Below, piece after piece: positions 1 to 8,245 of a DNA stretch of 64,000 nt. A program made the position numbers and the translations under genes. Below the pieces are notes generated by a model that saw only the letters and a program-made list of their open reading frames with translations, had not been told where the DNA came from and did no database searches. The stretch is taken from positions 124,001 to 188,000 of the forward strand of contig NZ_MLCE01000021.1 of assembly GCF_002300165.1 (NCBI RefSeq), written 5' to 3'. Source of the DNA: Streptomyces sp. Tue6028. GTDB lineage: Bacteria > Actinomycetota > Actinomycetes > Streptomycetales > Streptomycetaceae. The stretch's first letter is position 1. Every line of letters starts with the position of its first letter.

Positions 1-57
1 CGCGCCGAGCAGGATCTGTGGACGGAGGCGACTGACTCCGTGCCCACGGGTTCGTGA
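1..57 (+). CDS. C-terminal fragment of an unidentified upstream gene
   Basis: Frame 1 is open from the window edge and ends at TGA 55-57. The last residues read ATDSVPTGS. A hairpin followed by TTTT lies 25 nt downstream (82-107), which supports a real gene end on this strand. Too little remains to assign a family. It could also be chance readthrough of a non-coding edge. Confidence 0.45.
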   Translation, partial: RAEQDLWTEATDSVPTGS

Positions 58-81
58 GTATCGACAACAGTCTCAGAGCAG

Positions 82-107
82 ACCCCGGCCGCCCTCGCGG
101 TCGGGGT
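82..107 (+). terminator. Terminator of the upstream gene
   Basis: A 10-bp stem (ACCCCGGCCG pairing with CGGTCGGGGT, one G-U) has a 6-nt loop and is followed by TTTT. It lies just after the stop codon at 57. Confidence 0.7.
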
Positions 108-139
108 TTTGTGTTCTCCGCGGGCGTTTGCGGAGCCGC

Positions 140-178
140 CGGTTCTCCACGGCACATGAGTCGGTTCTCCACGGCACA
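140..178. repeat. 17-bp direct repeat, 22-bp period
   Basis: CGGTTCTCCACGGCACA occurs at 140-156 and again at 162-178, separated by TGAGT. It is upstream of the secreted protein gene starting at 351 and might be a regulator site. Function unknown. Confidence 0.7.
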
Positions 179-350
179 GGAAGTGACGACCGACGGCCTG
201 TGTGTGTTCGGCGCACCGCGCGACGAGGACCGTGCGCATCTTGGGCGTACGCGCCGTTTCGGCCGCTTGTGCGGATAGCGCGGGTGGTGCGGTGGTGGGC
301 GGGGCAGGATGGGCCCACGATTCCGGGGCCTTGACGAGGGGTGGCGCGTG

Positions 351-1913
351 ATGGGGCGGCGCACGGTGTGGTGGCTCGGCCGGGCGCTGCCGGCTTCCGG
401 AGCCGCGCTGGTCGCGGTGCTCGTGCCGACCTGGCAGACCGGCACGGCCTACGCGGCCGGCACGCAGCCGGTCGGGGGCGACCGGGGTGGCACGCGCCCG
501 ATCGCGGCCGATGCGGGCACGATGCGCACGGGCATTGCGGATGGGGGTGGAGCGCGTACGGCCGGGGACGCCGTGGCCGACGCGGAACCGACGCCGTACG
601 CCTTCGCCGAGGGAGCCACGAGCGTCGACGGCGCCACCGGCACCACGGGCGCCGCACGACTGGAGCCGGGCAAGGCCTACCGGAGCTCCATCGGCAAGGA
701 CGGCAAGCTCTACTACCGCCTGGTGCTCGACGACGTGTCCAATGCCTACGTCTCCGCCACCGCCGTCCCCAGGCCGGGTACGCGGATCTCCTACTCCGAC
801 GGCATCAAGGTGTCCGTGCAGGACGGCAACAGCCGCAACTGCTCCTTCTCCGGGACCGCGCACTTCGGCGCCACGCAGAGCTCCCATCCGATCGCCGCCT
901 GGGCGACCCGGGAGACGAGCGGCCATCCGTACGCGTGCCAGACGGCGGGGACGTACTACGTGGTCGTCGAACGCAGCGGCACGGCCGGGTCCTCGTCGGG
1001 TCTCTGGGACCTGGAACTCGACTACGTCTCGGAGCCGGGCCTGCGGAAGGCCGGCTCGACGACCGCCCCGGAGACCTGGAACTCCGCCACACCGGAACCC
1101 CTCACCGGCGACCCGAAGCGCCGCCGCGGTGGCGCCGGGTTCAGCACCGCGACGTCGCTGCGCCAGGGCATCTGGCAGGACGGGATCAGCCCCGGGCAGA
1201 CGCTGTTCTACAAGGTGCCGCTCGACTGGGGACAACAGCTGTACGCCACCGCCGCGCTGGGCAGTTCGGGCCGGGGCGAGGGCTCGGTGGGCACCGCGCT
1301 CGTCATGTCCCTCTACAACCCCGTGCGCGGTTTCGTGGACGACGTCGGCTCCGGATACGACGGCGGGCAGCGGTCCGCCGCGCTCGAACCGCTGCCCGCG
1401 GTCGCCTACGAGAACCGGTACGCCCTCAGCGACCGGGTGAGCGGCATGCGGTTCTCGGGTTCGTACTACCTCGTCGTCCATCTCGCCGCGCAGGTCGCCG
1501 AGCGCTTCGGCGACGGGCCGGTGGGGCTGACGCTGAGCGTGCGCAGGGACGGTGCCGTGCGGGCCGGGCCGTCGTATGCGGGGCGACCCGAACCCCGCGA
1601 CGCGTTCGACGTCCCGGCGGACGACTCCGACGACCAGGCCGACGACGGGGCCGACGCCGACGGTGCGGTGGGCGGTGCGGGTCCCGGGGGCGGCGGCAGC
1701 GACCGCGCCGACGGCACGGGTGCCGGCGGCGACGGCGCCACGATGAGGGTGGTCGCCGCGGGCGGGATCGGCACGGGGAGTCTGTTGATGCTGATCCTCG
1801 GGGTGTGGACGGTGCTCGCCCGGCGGCGACCCGTTCCCGCACCCGAGGACGCGGACACGGCCTCGGCCGCGGTGCCGGCGCCGTGGGAGCGCGGGGCGCC
1901 GAGGAGTTGGTAG
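351..1913 (+). CDS. Secreted, C-terminally membrane-anchored protein of unknown function
   Basis: 520 residues from the ATG at 351, chosen because GAGGGG lies about 10 nt upstream; an in-frame ATG at 309 adds 14 residues without a good site. The N-terminus has arginines followed by a hydrophobic stretch ending near TAYA, a signal peptide. Two similar beta-rich segments follow (roughly residues 110-220 and 270-410), each opening with a Lys/Gln-rich strand and containing YYLVV or YYVVV motifs, reminiscent of pre-peptidase C-terminal domains. An Asp/Gly-rich linker leads to one transmembrane helix and a short RRR-containing tail. It is therefore probably an extracytoplasmic sensor or wall protein. 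I do not recognise an enzymatic motif. It is convergent with the kinase at 1956-3995. Confidence 0.75.
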   Translation: MGRRTVWWLGRALPASGAALVAVLVPTWQTGTAYAAGTQPVGGDRGGTRPIAADAGTMRTGIADGGGARTAGDAVADAEPTPYAFAEGATSVDGATGTTGAARLEPGKAYRSSIGKDGKLYYRLVLDDVSNAYVSATAVPRPGTRISYSDGIKVSVQDGNSRNCSFSGTAHFGATQSSHPIAAWATRETSGHPYACQTAGTYYVVVERSGTAGSSSGLWDLELDYVSEPGLRKAGSTTAPETWNSATPEPLTGDPKRRRGGAGFSTATSLRQGIWQDGISPGQTLFYKVPLDWGQQLYATAALGSSGRGEGSVGTALVMSLYNPVRGFVDDVGSGYDGGQRSAALEPLPAVAYENRYALSDRVSGMRFSGSYYLVVHLAAQVAERFGDGPVGLTLSVRRDGAVRAGPSYAGRPEPRDAFDVPADDSDDQADDGADADGAVGGAGPGGGGSDRADGTGAGGDGATMRVVAAGGIGTGSLLMLILGVWTVLARRRPVPAPEDADTASAAVPAPWERGAPRSW

Positions 1914-1931
1914 CGCCCTCCAGGTTCGGAG

Positions 1932-1961
1932 CTGCCTGGTTCAGATCTGCCTGGTTCAGAT
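1932..1961. repeat. 15-bp perfect tandem duplication over a kinase stop codon
   Basis: CTGCCTGGTTCAGAT is repeated head to tail at 1932-1946 and 1947-1961. The second copy contains the TGA stop of the minus-strand kinase (1956-1958) and the first carries an identical duplicate TGA. Confidence 0.85.
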
Positions 1962-3995
1962 CTGCGTGAGGGCCCAGAAGCCCACGGCGAAGCAGGCCAG
2001 CGCGATGAGGAACATCGGGACGGCCACCTTCGCGGGCGGTCCGGGACGTGGCCGGGCCCGCCTCGCACGATGCACCGGAACCCGTCGCGCCTGAGCCGGA
2101 ACCTGCGGGGACCGAGCGGTGTATGAAGCAGTAGAGGCGTACGCGGGCTGGTGCATCGTGGCGGCAGGAGCCGCGGATCGCTGGGGGGAGGGCACGTGCG
2201 TGGGCGTTGGAGTGGGCGCGGCGGTGGGCGTGGGGGTCGGCGTCGGTTCGAAGGCCGGGGGATGCAGGGGAGCGGGCAAGGGCGGCACGACCGGGGCGGG
2301 AGGAGCGAGCGCCTGGGCCTTGTGCCATGCCTGCTGGGCCTGTGCCTGGGCCAGAGCCTGATCCGGCGGGCGGGGCGGCTGCTGCGGGACCTGCTGGGCG
2401 TCCCGCTCGGGCTGTCGCCGCGGCTCTCCTTCGGCGACGCCCGGCTGGGGCGGAGGCAGATGGAAACTGCCGGTGTCCGACATCGAGGCCGGCAGCGGAG
2501 GGGCGGCGCCGGCAGCGGACCGAGACGGGTCATCGGGGGATGCGGATACGGACTCCGGCCCGACGTCACGGGAGGCGGACTCCGGGCCTATGGTGCGGGG
2601 CGCGGACTCCGGGGCCACAGCGCGGGAGGCGGACTCCGCACGCGTGATGCCGGGCGCGGACTCCGGGCCCACCGTGCCGGACGCGGGCTCCTGACCCGCG
2701 GTATCAGGTGCGGGGCCTGGCTCGACGGTGCCGGACGCGGACAGCCGCTGTCCGTTGCGAAGAGCGGCCCCCGGGTGCTCGTCGCCGAGGGGGGAGTGCG
2801 GCTGCGCAACGCGCGGTGTGGAATCCGCCTGTACGGCGCTGTGAGCGGACTCGTCCTCCGCGTCACCGGCGTGGACGGCAGGCCGTATGTGATCGGCGCG
2901 CGGCTCGGGACTCGCGTACCCGGTACGAGATCCTGTCCGCCCGCTCTCGGGAGCGCTGCCCCCGTACGAGCCGTCCCCATACCCGCTGTCTCCGTAAGCG
3001 GTGCCGTCGGACGCGGTGCTGTCCGACGCGGTGCTCTCGGACGCGGTGTCCTCGGACGCGGTGTCCGCGGGCCGCGGGCCGGACGCGGGGGACCGGGATA
3101 CGGCCGGCGCGGTCTTGAGCGGTCCCCTCGGGCCGAACCCTTCGGGGAGCGGCCCGAGTTGGTCGAACACCTCGATCAACTCGTCGTCGGGACCGGGCTC
3201 GGGCAGCAGCTCGGCGGCCGAGGCGAGCGCCTTGCGCGCTCCCGTCGCGGTGCGGAACCGCGCGTGCGGGTCGGGCTGCACCAGCGTGGCCACGACCTGC
3301 CACAGCGGCTCGGGTATGCCCCGTGGGGCGGACGGCGTGCCGTGCGCGGCGAAATACTCGATCAGCGCCTTGGCGTCGGGCTTCGCGCCCTCCAGCAGAT
3401 ACAGGGCGACCAGACCCACGGCGAACAGGTCGGCGGGGAAGTCCGGTTCGGAGCCCAGCATCTGCTCGGGCGCGAAGTAACCCGGGGTTCCCACCACGTA
3501 GTTGGTCTCCGTCAGCCGTGGCTCGCCGAGGCGCATCGCGATGCCGAAGTCCGACAGACGCAGTCGCGGACGGGCCATGCCGGTCGCCTCGAGCAGCACG
3601 TTGGCGGGCTTGATGTCGCGGTGGATGACGCCTTCCGCGTGCACGGCGGCGAGGCCCGCGAGCAGCTGGTCGAGCAGGACACAGACGAAGGGGGCGGGCA
3701 GAGGGCCGTAGTCATTGACCAGGTGGACCAGGGAGCCACCCGCGACAAGGTCCATGGTGAACAGGACCTTGTCGTCGTCCGCGGCCCAGCTGGCGGGAGC
3801 CAGCACATGCGGATGGTCGATCCGCAGCGCCTGCTCCCGCACGAAGCGGAGCAACGCGTGCGCGTCGCTCTGCTGCAACACCTTGGCGGCCACGTACCGG
3901 CGGCGGCGGTGGTCCCAGGCGCGCCAGACCGCACCGACTCCCCCGCGGCCGATCGGGTCGACCAGTTCGTACCGGCCGGCGAAGACCTCACCCAT
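1956..3995 (-). CDS. Eukaryotic-type Ser/Thr protein kinase with long disordered tail and C-terminal TM helix
   Basis: 679 residues. The kinase domain occupies about residues 7-270: glycine loop GRGGVGAVW, catalytic lysine in AAKVL, catalytic loop [11 protein letters not shown] and SDFGIA. All essential residues are present. Residues about 280-650 are low complexity, with repeats of GPESA-like units, TASD units and PTPTPT runs. A single hydrophobic helix closes the protein at its extreme C-terminus, so the kinase faces the cytoplasm and there is no extracellular sensor domain. The start is supported by GGGGAG upstream. It lies 139 nt from the upstream HTH gene, on the same strand, with a hairpin between. 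Substrates are unknown. Confidence 0.9.
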   Translation of the reverse strand: MGEVFAGRYELVDPIGRGGVGAVWRAWDHRRRRYVAAKVLQQSDAHALLRFVREQALRIDHPHVLAPASWAADDDKVLFTMDLVAGGSLVHLVNDYGPLPAPFVCVLLDQLLAGLAAVHAEGVIHRDIKPANVLLEATGMARPRLRLSDFGIAMRLGEPRLTETNYVVGTPGYFAPEQMLGSEPDFPADLFAVGLVALYLLEGAKPDAKALIEYFAAHGTPSAPRGIPEPLWQVVATLVQPDPHARFRTATGARKALASAAELLPEPGPDDELIEVFDQLGPLPEGFGPRGPLKTAPAVSRSPASGPRPADTASEDTASESTASDSTASDGTAYGDSGYGDGSYGGSAPESGRTGSRTGYASPEPRADHIRPAVHAGDAEDESAHSAVQADSTPRVAQPHSPLGDEHPGAALRNGQRLSASGTVEPGPAPDTAGQEPASGTVGPESAPGITRAESASRAVAPESAPRTIGPESASRDVGPESVSASPDDPSRSAAGAAPPLPASMSDTGSFHLPPPQPGVAEGEPRRQPERDAQQVPQQPPRPPDQALAQAQAQQAWHKAQALAPPAPVVPPLPAPLHPPAFEPTPTPTPTAAPTPTPTHVPSPQRSAAPAATMHQPAYASTASYTARSPQVPAQARRVPVHRARRARPRPGPPAKVAVPMFLIALACFAVGFWALTQI

Positions 3996-4065
3996 GGTCG
4001 TGTGTCGCTCCCCTTCGGCGGTCGGTCAGGAGACCTCTCCCGAGATGCCCGGCCGCCCGAGTCGG

Positions 4066-4096
4066 GCAGCTGGAGAAGATGAGGGTCTCCAGCTGC
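4066..4096 (-). terminator. Hairpin after the HTH regulator gene
   Basis: A perfect 11-bp stem, GCAGCTGGAGA with TCTCCAGCTGC, has a 9-nt loop. It lies 39 nt beyond the stop of the minus-strand HTH gene and before the kinase start, so it probably limits readthrough. No U tract. Confidence 0.55.
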
Positions 4097-4134
4097 CGTG
4101 CGTTCGGCGGCAGGGTGTTCGGCGGCCGGGCGGC

Positions 4135-4683
4135 TCAGCTCTGGTGCGACTGGTAGTGCGCGACCGCGTCGGAGGTACGGCCGGCGCCGTACACCCGGAG
4201 GAACTCTGCCAGTTCCGGGTGGGTCGGGGCGAGGGTGTCCGCCGCGTCGATGATGTCGCCGGCCGCGGCCACCGAGCGCAGCAGCGACTGGATCTCGCGC
4301 ACCACGCGCTTCACCGTCGGCGCGCCCGAACTGCTCGTCGACTGCGTGGTGTTGCTGAGCACCGATCCCCCCTGGGACTTCTTGATCTCATCCATGCGCT
4401 CGGTCGCCTCGGCGGCGCTGACGCTGCCGTCCGCGACCTGCCCCGCCAGGTCCTGCAGAAGCTGCACGCGCTGGACGACCGCCGGATTGCCGATCTTGGC
4501 TCGCTGACCGCTCATCAGCTGCGACAGCATGGGCGCCGACAGGCCCAGCACCCCGGCCAGGCGCGCCTGGTTGAGCCCAAGATCCTCGATGAGCCTACGG
4601 AAGAGCGCCCCCAACGGCTCCCCGTACCAGTTCCGCTGCAGCTCCCGGGCTCTTGCGGTTGCTTCCTGCTGTGCGGCGTCCAT
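4135..4683 (-). CDS. HTH (XRE-like) DNA-binding protein
   Basis: 182 residues from the ATG at 4683, preceded by GGAG; an upstream in-frame start at 4743 lacks a good site. Residues about 20-65 form a helix-turn-helix (LNQARLAGVLGLSAPMLSQL, then SGQRAKIG) like Xre/Cro regulators. The rest is helical, ending in a region rich in Ala/Glu that may dimerise. It looks like a nucleoid-position-conserved transcription factor of Streptomyces; its targets cannot be read from the sequence. Divergent from tRNA-Ala, so the two may share a promoter region. Confidence 0.85.
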   Translation of the reverse strand: MDAAQQEATARARELQRNWYGEPLGALFRRLIEDLGLNQARLAGVLGLSAPMLSQLMSGQRAKIGNPAVVQRVQLLQDLAGQVADGSVSAAEATERMDEIKKSQGGSVLSNTTQSTSSSGAPTVKRVVREIQSLLRSVAAAGDIIDAADTLAPTHPELAEFLRVYGAGRTSDAVAHYQSHQS

Positions 4684-4782
4684 TGCGTCTCCCCATCGCT
4701 TCCCCAAATACCGCGGTTCGCTGTAGCGAACCACGTCGAGCATCTTACGGAGAGTGGTCGTCCACGGGGACCCCCAATCTTT

Positions 4783-4813
4783 TTGCGAGATCCCGGGGGT
4801 GACCCGGTACTCT
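4783..4813 (+). promoter_or_regulatory. Candidate promoter of tRNA-Ala
   Basis: TTGCGA (4783-4788) and TACTCT (4808-4813) are separated by 19 nt and lie about 53 nt before the mature tRNA. The spacer is longer than the ideal 17-18 nt, so the -35 assignment is tentative. Confidence 0.4.
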
Positions 4814-4865
4814 GGTCTGCGGCGCCCGTCGACAGGTGGTTCCTGTGGTCGGACGTTCCTCTTCC

Positions 4866-4938
4866 GGGGCCTTAGCTCAGTTGGTAGAGCGCTGTCTTTG
4901 CATGGCAGATGTCAGGGGTTCGACTCCCCTAGGCTCCA
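4866..4938 (+). tRNA. tRNA-Ala (anticodon TGC)
   Basis: A 73-nt cloverleaf: acceptor GGGGCCT pairs with AGGCTCC, the D-arm has TAGCTCAGTTGGTAGAGC, the anticodon stem CTGTC/GGCAG encloses TTTGCAT (anticodon TGC), and the T-arm reads GGGGTTCGACTCCCC. The 3' discriminator is A and CCA is not fully encoded. A strong terminator follows at 4947-4984. Confidence 0.97.
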
Positions 4939-4946
4939 CATCTCGG

Positions 4947-4984
4947 ACCGGCCAGACGCCTTTTTCGGCGGCTGGCCGGTTTTT
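4947..4984 (+). terminator. Terminator of tRNA-Ala
   Basis: A 14-bp stem with one mismatch (ACCGGCCAG pairs with CTGGCCGGT), a T-rich loop and a run of TTTT right after it. A classic intrinsic terminator. Confidence 0.85.
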
Positions 4985-5386
4985 CTATGTCCCATTTTGG
5001 TCCGGGTACGAGCCGGCAGTGAGGCCTTCGTCGGACGCCTGAGAGACCGGGGGCGCTCCCCGTGCGGCAGAGGTGGTGACGTGCGTCACACGCAAACCTT
5101 TGCAGTCGTTGCTTCTTCTTTGCGCAAATGTGAGCGACTGTGTGGCTCCGGCGTCTGCCGCGAGCGTGGGTGCTCGGCTCGGACGTCGGGGCGTGCCGGC
5201 GCGGGTGCCTTGTGTGAGCTGGCGTGAAGGTATGCGGGTAGTCGTATCAACGCATTCTGTTAACAACATCTGCACGGATACTGCACATGCCGGTCGTTGC
5301 AAACGTCATCACGGGCCGACTCAGTAAACGGGGAGCGGACGGCCATGGGGTCGGGGAGAGCGTCCCGTGGCGGGCGATGTACCTGC
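4985..5386. other. Gene-free, relatively AT-rich intergenic region with palindromes
   Basis: No ORF here has a ribosome binding site and Streptomyces-like third-position GC. The DNA is visibly less GC-rich than the surroundings. It contains GCAAACCTTTGC (5092-5103) and the palindrome TTTGCGCAAA (5119-5128), which look like protein-binding sites. A frame at 5073-5327 is open but unconvincing; a small RNA cannot be excluded. Confidence 0.45.
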
Positions 5387-5400
5387 GTTCCACGTGAAAC
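5387..5400. promoter_or_regulatory. parS-type ParB binding site
   Basis: GTTCCACGTGAAAC matches the known parS core GTTTCACGTGAAAC in 13 of 14 positions. The single change is at the position that is degenerate in the Bacillus consensus. It overlaps the first bases of the hairpin at 5398-5450. Confidence 0.75.
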
Positions 5401-5450
5401 ATCGCCGTGGGGCAGGAGAACTGACAAGTCTCCTGCCCCACGGCGATGTT
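5398..5450 (-). terminator. 22-bp perfect hairpin after the DUF5324 gene
   Basis: The arms 5398-5419 and 5429-5450 are perfectly complementary over 22 bp with a 9-nt loop (ACTGACAAG). It begins 15 nt past the stop of the minus-strand gene and should act as a terminator. Its distal arm touches the parS-type site. Confidence 0.8.
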
Positions 5451-5464
5451 GAGAGAGCGGTCGG

Positions 5465-6166
5465 TCAGCGGCGGTCGTCGCGCTCCGCCGCCCGCTCCTC
5501 GGCCTCCTTGGCCTGAACCTCGGGGTCCAGATCGGACCGGCCGCTGCCGTCGACCGCCGTCAGGCGTCCGCCTTCGGGTACTTCGGTCGCGGCGGGCGGC
5601 TCGACCAGCCAGTCGGGGTTGGCCTGCTTGTCCCACCATTTCCAGGCGGCGAATGCGCCGGCCGCGAGGACTCCCGCGATCACCAGTCCCTTGGCGAGAC
5701 GGCCGACCCTCGCCCGCCGCTCGTGCTTGCGGACCAGCTTCTCGATCTCCTTCGGTGAGACCTGGCCGCGCAGCGCGGCGATGGCCGCGATGCTCCGTGC
5801 CGCGGCCTCTTCCCGGACGGGCTGGGACGCGGCGATCGCCTGTTCGATCCGCGGCCTGGAATAGTCGGCGGCCTGCCGGGCCGCGATACGGGTGCGGACG
5901 GCGGCCTCATGCGCGGCCTGGTCCACCTTCGGCGGCACATGGGTGCGGGCCTGTTCCAGGCGCGGCGCGAGATGGGCGTCGTACTGCACACGGGCCTGTT
6001 CGGCGGCCTGCGAAACCTTCGGTGCGAGCCGTACGCGCGCCTCGTGCGCATAGTACGAAGCCTTGTCCTTGGCCGTGTCGGCGTAGGGCGCCACCACTTC
6101 CGCGGCGTGCAGCACGCTGTCCTTCGCCGAGCCGGTCGCGGCGCGCACGCTGTCGATGCGGGTCAC
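5465..6166 (-). CDS. DUF5324 family protein
   Basis: 233 residues from a GTG at 6166, with GGAGGA 7 nt upstream. The N-terminal two thirds are Ala-rich amphipathic helices with regularly spaced Arg, Glu and Tyr (APYADTAKDKASYYAHEAR and related segments), resembling a coiled or apolipoprotein-like bundle. About residues 155-180 form one transmembrane helix (LVIAGVLAAGAFAAW). The tail is acidic and charged. This matches the Streptomyces-restricted DUF5324 family, whose function is not known. The single membrane anchor and helical cytoplasmic or periplasmic part suggest a membrane-associated structural or adaptor role (inference). Confidence 0.85.
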   Translation of the reverse strand: MTRIDSVRAATGSAKDSVLHAAEVVAPYADTAKDKASYYAHEARVRLAPKVSQAAEQARVQYDAHLAPRLEQARTHVPPKVDQAAHEAAVRTRIAARQAADYSRPRIEQAIAASQPVREEAAARSIAAIAALRGQVSPKEIEKLVRKHERRARVGRLAKGLVIAGVLAAGAFAAWKWWDKQANPDWLVEPPAATEVPEGGRLTAVDGSGRSDLDPEVQAKEAEERAAERDDRR

Positions 6167-6604
6167 GGGTTTCCTCCTCCTCGGTGGCGTACGTCGGGGG
6201 TCTGAGGTGCCCCCAATGACACACAGTTCACCTTTCCACCCTTAACGGGATCATGCCCGCCCGCGAGGTCCGGGGCATGTGAAGACGGGCATCCGGGTCA
6301 CGGGTACTGACTCCGGGTGACTCGGAGCAAGATCCGGTCGGGTGTCGATCACGTGAGATAGCGGATGAATACGGGGCAACAGGAGCTTGTCGTCGACAAT
6401 GCCACGGATCGTCGCGCCGTGCCCCTGTCCCGGGGGGACTCGACCGTTTTTCTGTTCGTGCCACACGCGGACCTTCGCTCGGAGGTGAGGAACGGGTGAC
6501 CGGCAACGGGAGCGCGAAACCCCTTGAAAGAGTGGTGACGGGAGACGGGCAGGGCTGTCCGTGCGAGGATCGGGGAGTCAAGAGAAGGCAACGGAAGGCA
6601 GATC
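6167..6604. other. Intergenic region between divergent DUF5324 and ppiA genes
   Basis: 438 nt without a supported gene. The left end carries the strong Shine-Dalgarno of the DUF5324 gene (about 6173-6180). The right end carries the ppiA leader. I see no clear hairpin or riboswitch. Confidence 0.4.
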
Positions 6605-7138
6605 GTGGCTGAGCAGCTGTACGCCACCCTGAAGACCAACCAAGGCGACATCGAAGTCCGGCTCCTGCCGAACCACGCCCCCAAGACGGTCCGGAACTTC
6701 GTGGAACTCGCGAAGGGCGAGCGTGAGTGGGTCAACCCGGCGACGGGTGCGAAGTCCACGGACAAGCTCTACGACGGCACGGTCTTCCACCGGGTGATCA
6801 GCGGATTCATGATCCAGGGCGGTGACCCCCTGGGCAACGGCACCGGCGGTCCCGGCTACCAGTTCGAGGACGAGTTCCACCCCGACCTGGCCTTCGACAA
6901 GCCGTACCTGCTGGCCATGGCCAACGCCGGGCCGGGCACGAACGGCTCGCAGTTCTTCATCACCGTCTCCCCGACGGCCTGGCTGACCCGCAAGCACACC
7001 ATCTTCGGCGAGGTCGCCGACGCGGCGAGCCAGAAGGTCGTGGACGCCATCGCGAGCACCCAGACCAACCCGCGCACCGACCGCCCCGTCAGCGACGTCG
7101 TCATCGAGTCGGTCGTCGTCGAGACCCGCGAAGGCTGA
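6605..7138 (+). CDS. ppiA: Peptidyl-prolyl cis-trans isomerase, cyclophilin type
   Basis: 177 residues from a GTG at 6605 with GGAAGG about 8 nt upstream. The whole protein is one cyclophilin domain: VFHRVISGFMIQGGD carries the catalytic Arg and hydrophobic pocket, and GTNGSQFFIT and the HTIFGEV segment complete the active site. It catalyses proline isomerisation during folding. No signal peptide is visible, so it is cytoplasmic. It occupies the same place as M. tuberculosis ppiA in the conserved oriC-proximal block and is followed by its own terminator. Confidence 0.96.
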   Translation: MAEQLYATLKTNQGDIEVRLLPNHAPKTVRNFVELAKGEREWVNPATGAKSTDKLYDGTVFHRVISGFMIQGGDPLGNGTGGPGYQFEDEFHPDLAFDKPYLLAMANAGPGTNGSQFFITVSPTAWLTRKHTIFGEVADAASQKVVDAIASTQTNPRTDRPVSDVVIESVVVETREG

Positions 7139-7188
7139 GCCGAGCGGGCTCGCACCGCCGAGTCCGAAGGATCCCGCAGGGAACCAAA

Positions 7189-7220
7189 CGCCCCGTTCAT
7201 CCGTAAGGATGGACGGGGCG
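7189..7220 (+). terminator. Terminator of ppiA
   Basis: A 14-bp stem, CGCCCCGTTCATCC with GGATGGACGGGGCG (one G-U), closed by GTAA, 50 nt after the ppiA stop. Confidence 0.7.
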
Positions 7221-7286
7221 GTGCGTTGCGCACACAGACCCTGTTCGCCGCGCGTGAGCCCGCCGTACGGAGATTGAGGGGAACCC

Positions 7287-8195
7287 ATGGACCAGGCGCC
7301 AGGCAGCCCGCAGGACCCGCGGGACCAGGGACCGCAGAACGCGCAGAGCCTGCCGACCTGCTACCGACACCCGGACCGTGAGACGGGTATCCGCTGCACC
7401 CGCTGCGAGCGCGCCATCTGCCCCGAGTGCATGGTCAGCGCCTCTGTCGGCTTCCAGTGCCCCGAGTGCGTGCGCACCGGTTCCGGCACCGGCCACTCCC
7501 CGGCGGCCAACCAGCCCCGCACCCTCGCCGGCGGCAGAGTCACCTCCGACCCCCGGCTCGTCACCAAGATCCTCATCGGGGTGAACCTGGTCGTCTTCCT
7601 GGCGCAGCAGGTGCTGGGCGACAGCTTCACCGACCGCCTCTATCTCTTCGGGCAGGCCCAGCTCGACGGCCGTATCCAGGGCGTCGCCGAAGGCCAGTGG
7701 TACCGGATGCTGACGTCGATGTTCCTGCACGGGAGCATCGTCCACATCCTGTTCAACATGCTCAGCCTGTGGTGGATCGGCGGTCCGCTCGAAGCGTTCC
7801 TCGGCCGCGCCCGCTACCTCACGCTCTATCTGCTCTCGGGCCTCGCGGGCAGTGCGCTGACCTATCTCGTCGCCGCCACCAACTCGCCCTCGCTCGGTGC
7901 CTCCGGCGCGATCTTCGGTCTGTTCGGAGCGACGGCGGTGCTGATGCGCCGGCTCAACTACGACATGCGGCCGGTCATCGCCCTGCTGGCGATCAACATG
8001 GTCTTCACCTTCAGCCCGGCGTTCAACATCGCCTGGGAGGCACACGTCGGCGGTCTCGTCGGAGGCGTCGTCGTCGGGTACGCGATGGTGCACGCGCCGC
8101 GCGAGCACCGGAACGCCATCCAGTACGGCGTCTGTGCCGTCGTCCTCGCCGTGGTCGTGGTTCTGACGCTGGTCAGGACCGCTCAGCTCACCTGA
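7287..8195 (+). CDS. Rhomboid family intramembrane serine protease with N-terminal zinc ribbon
   Basis: 302 residues. Residues about 27-65 contain four CxxC-like pairs and a His (CYRHPDRETGIRCTRC, CPEC, CPEC), a B-box/zinc ribbon typical of actinobacterial rhomboids. Six or seven transmembrane helices follow. The catalytic Ser206 lies in GASGAIFG and His253 in AHVGGLVGG, so the dyad is intact. It should cleave type I membrane proteins within the bilayer; the substrate is unknown. Located between ppiA and crgA, it could act on an envelope protein encoded nearby (inference). Confidence 0.94.
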   Translation: MDQAPGSPQDPRDQGPQNAQSLPTCYRHPDRETGIRCTRCERAICPECMVSASVGFQCPECVRTGSGTGHSPAANQPRTLAGGRVTSDPRLVTKILIGVNLVVFLAQQVLGDSFTDRLYLFGQAQLDGRIQGVAEGQWYRMLTSMFLHGSIVHILFNMLSLWWIGGPLEAFLGRARYLTLYLLSGLAGSALTYLVAATNSPSLGASGAIFGLFGATAVLMRRLNYDMRPVIALLAINMVFTFSPAFNIAWEAHVGGLVGGVVVGYAMVHAPREHRNAIQYGVCAVVLAVVVVLTLVRTAQLT

Positions 8196-8245
8196 GGGCG
8201 CTTCCGACCCGCTGAGCACGCGTCCGGATCGACCGGGAGTCGATG

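Larger units (their letters stand above)
58..350. other. Intergenic stretch with terminator and direct repeat
   Basis: No gene is supported here. It holds the hairpin at 82-107 and a 17-bp direct repeat at 140-156 and 162-178. A short open frame from 54 lacks a ribosome binding site and I leave it out. Confidence 0.5.

Noticed and set aside
4866-4938. tRNA genes as integration sites
   Set aside because: No integrase, no duplicated tRNA 3' end and no phage gene nearby, so no attachment site is supported.
5073-5327. 84-codon open frame in the AT-rich intergenic region
   Set aside because: No ribosome binding site, no recognisable domain, Cys-rich chance composition and base use unlike a Streptomyces gene.
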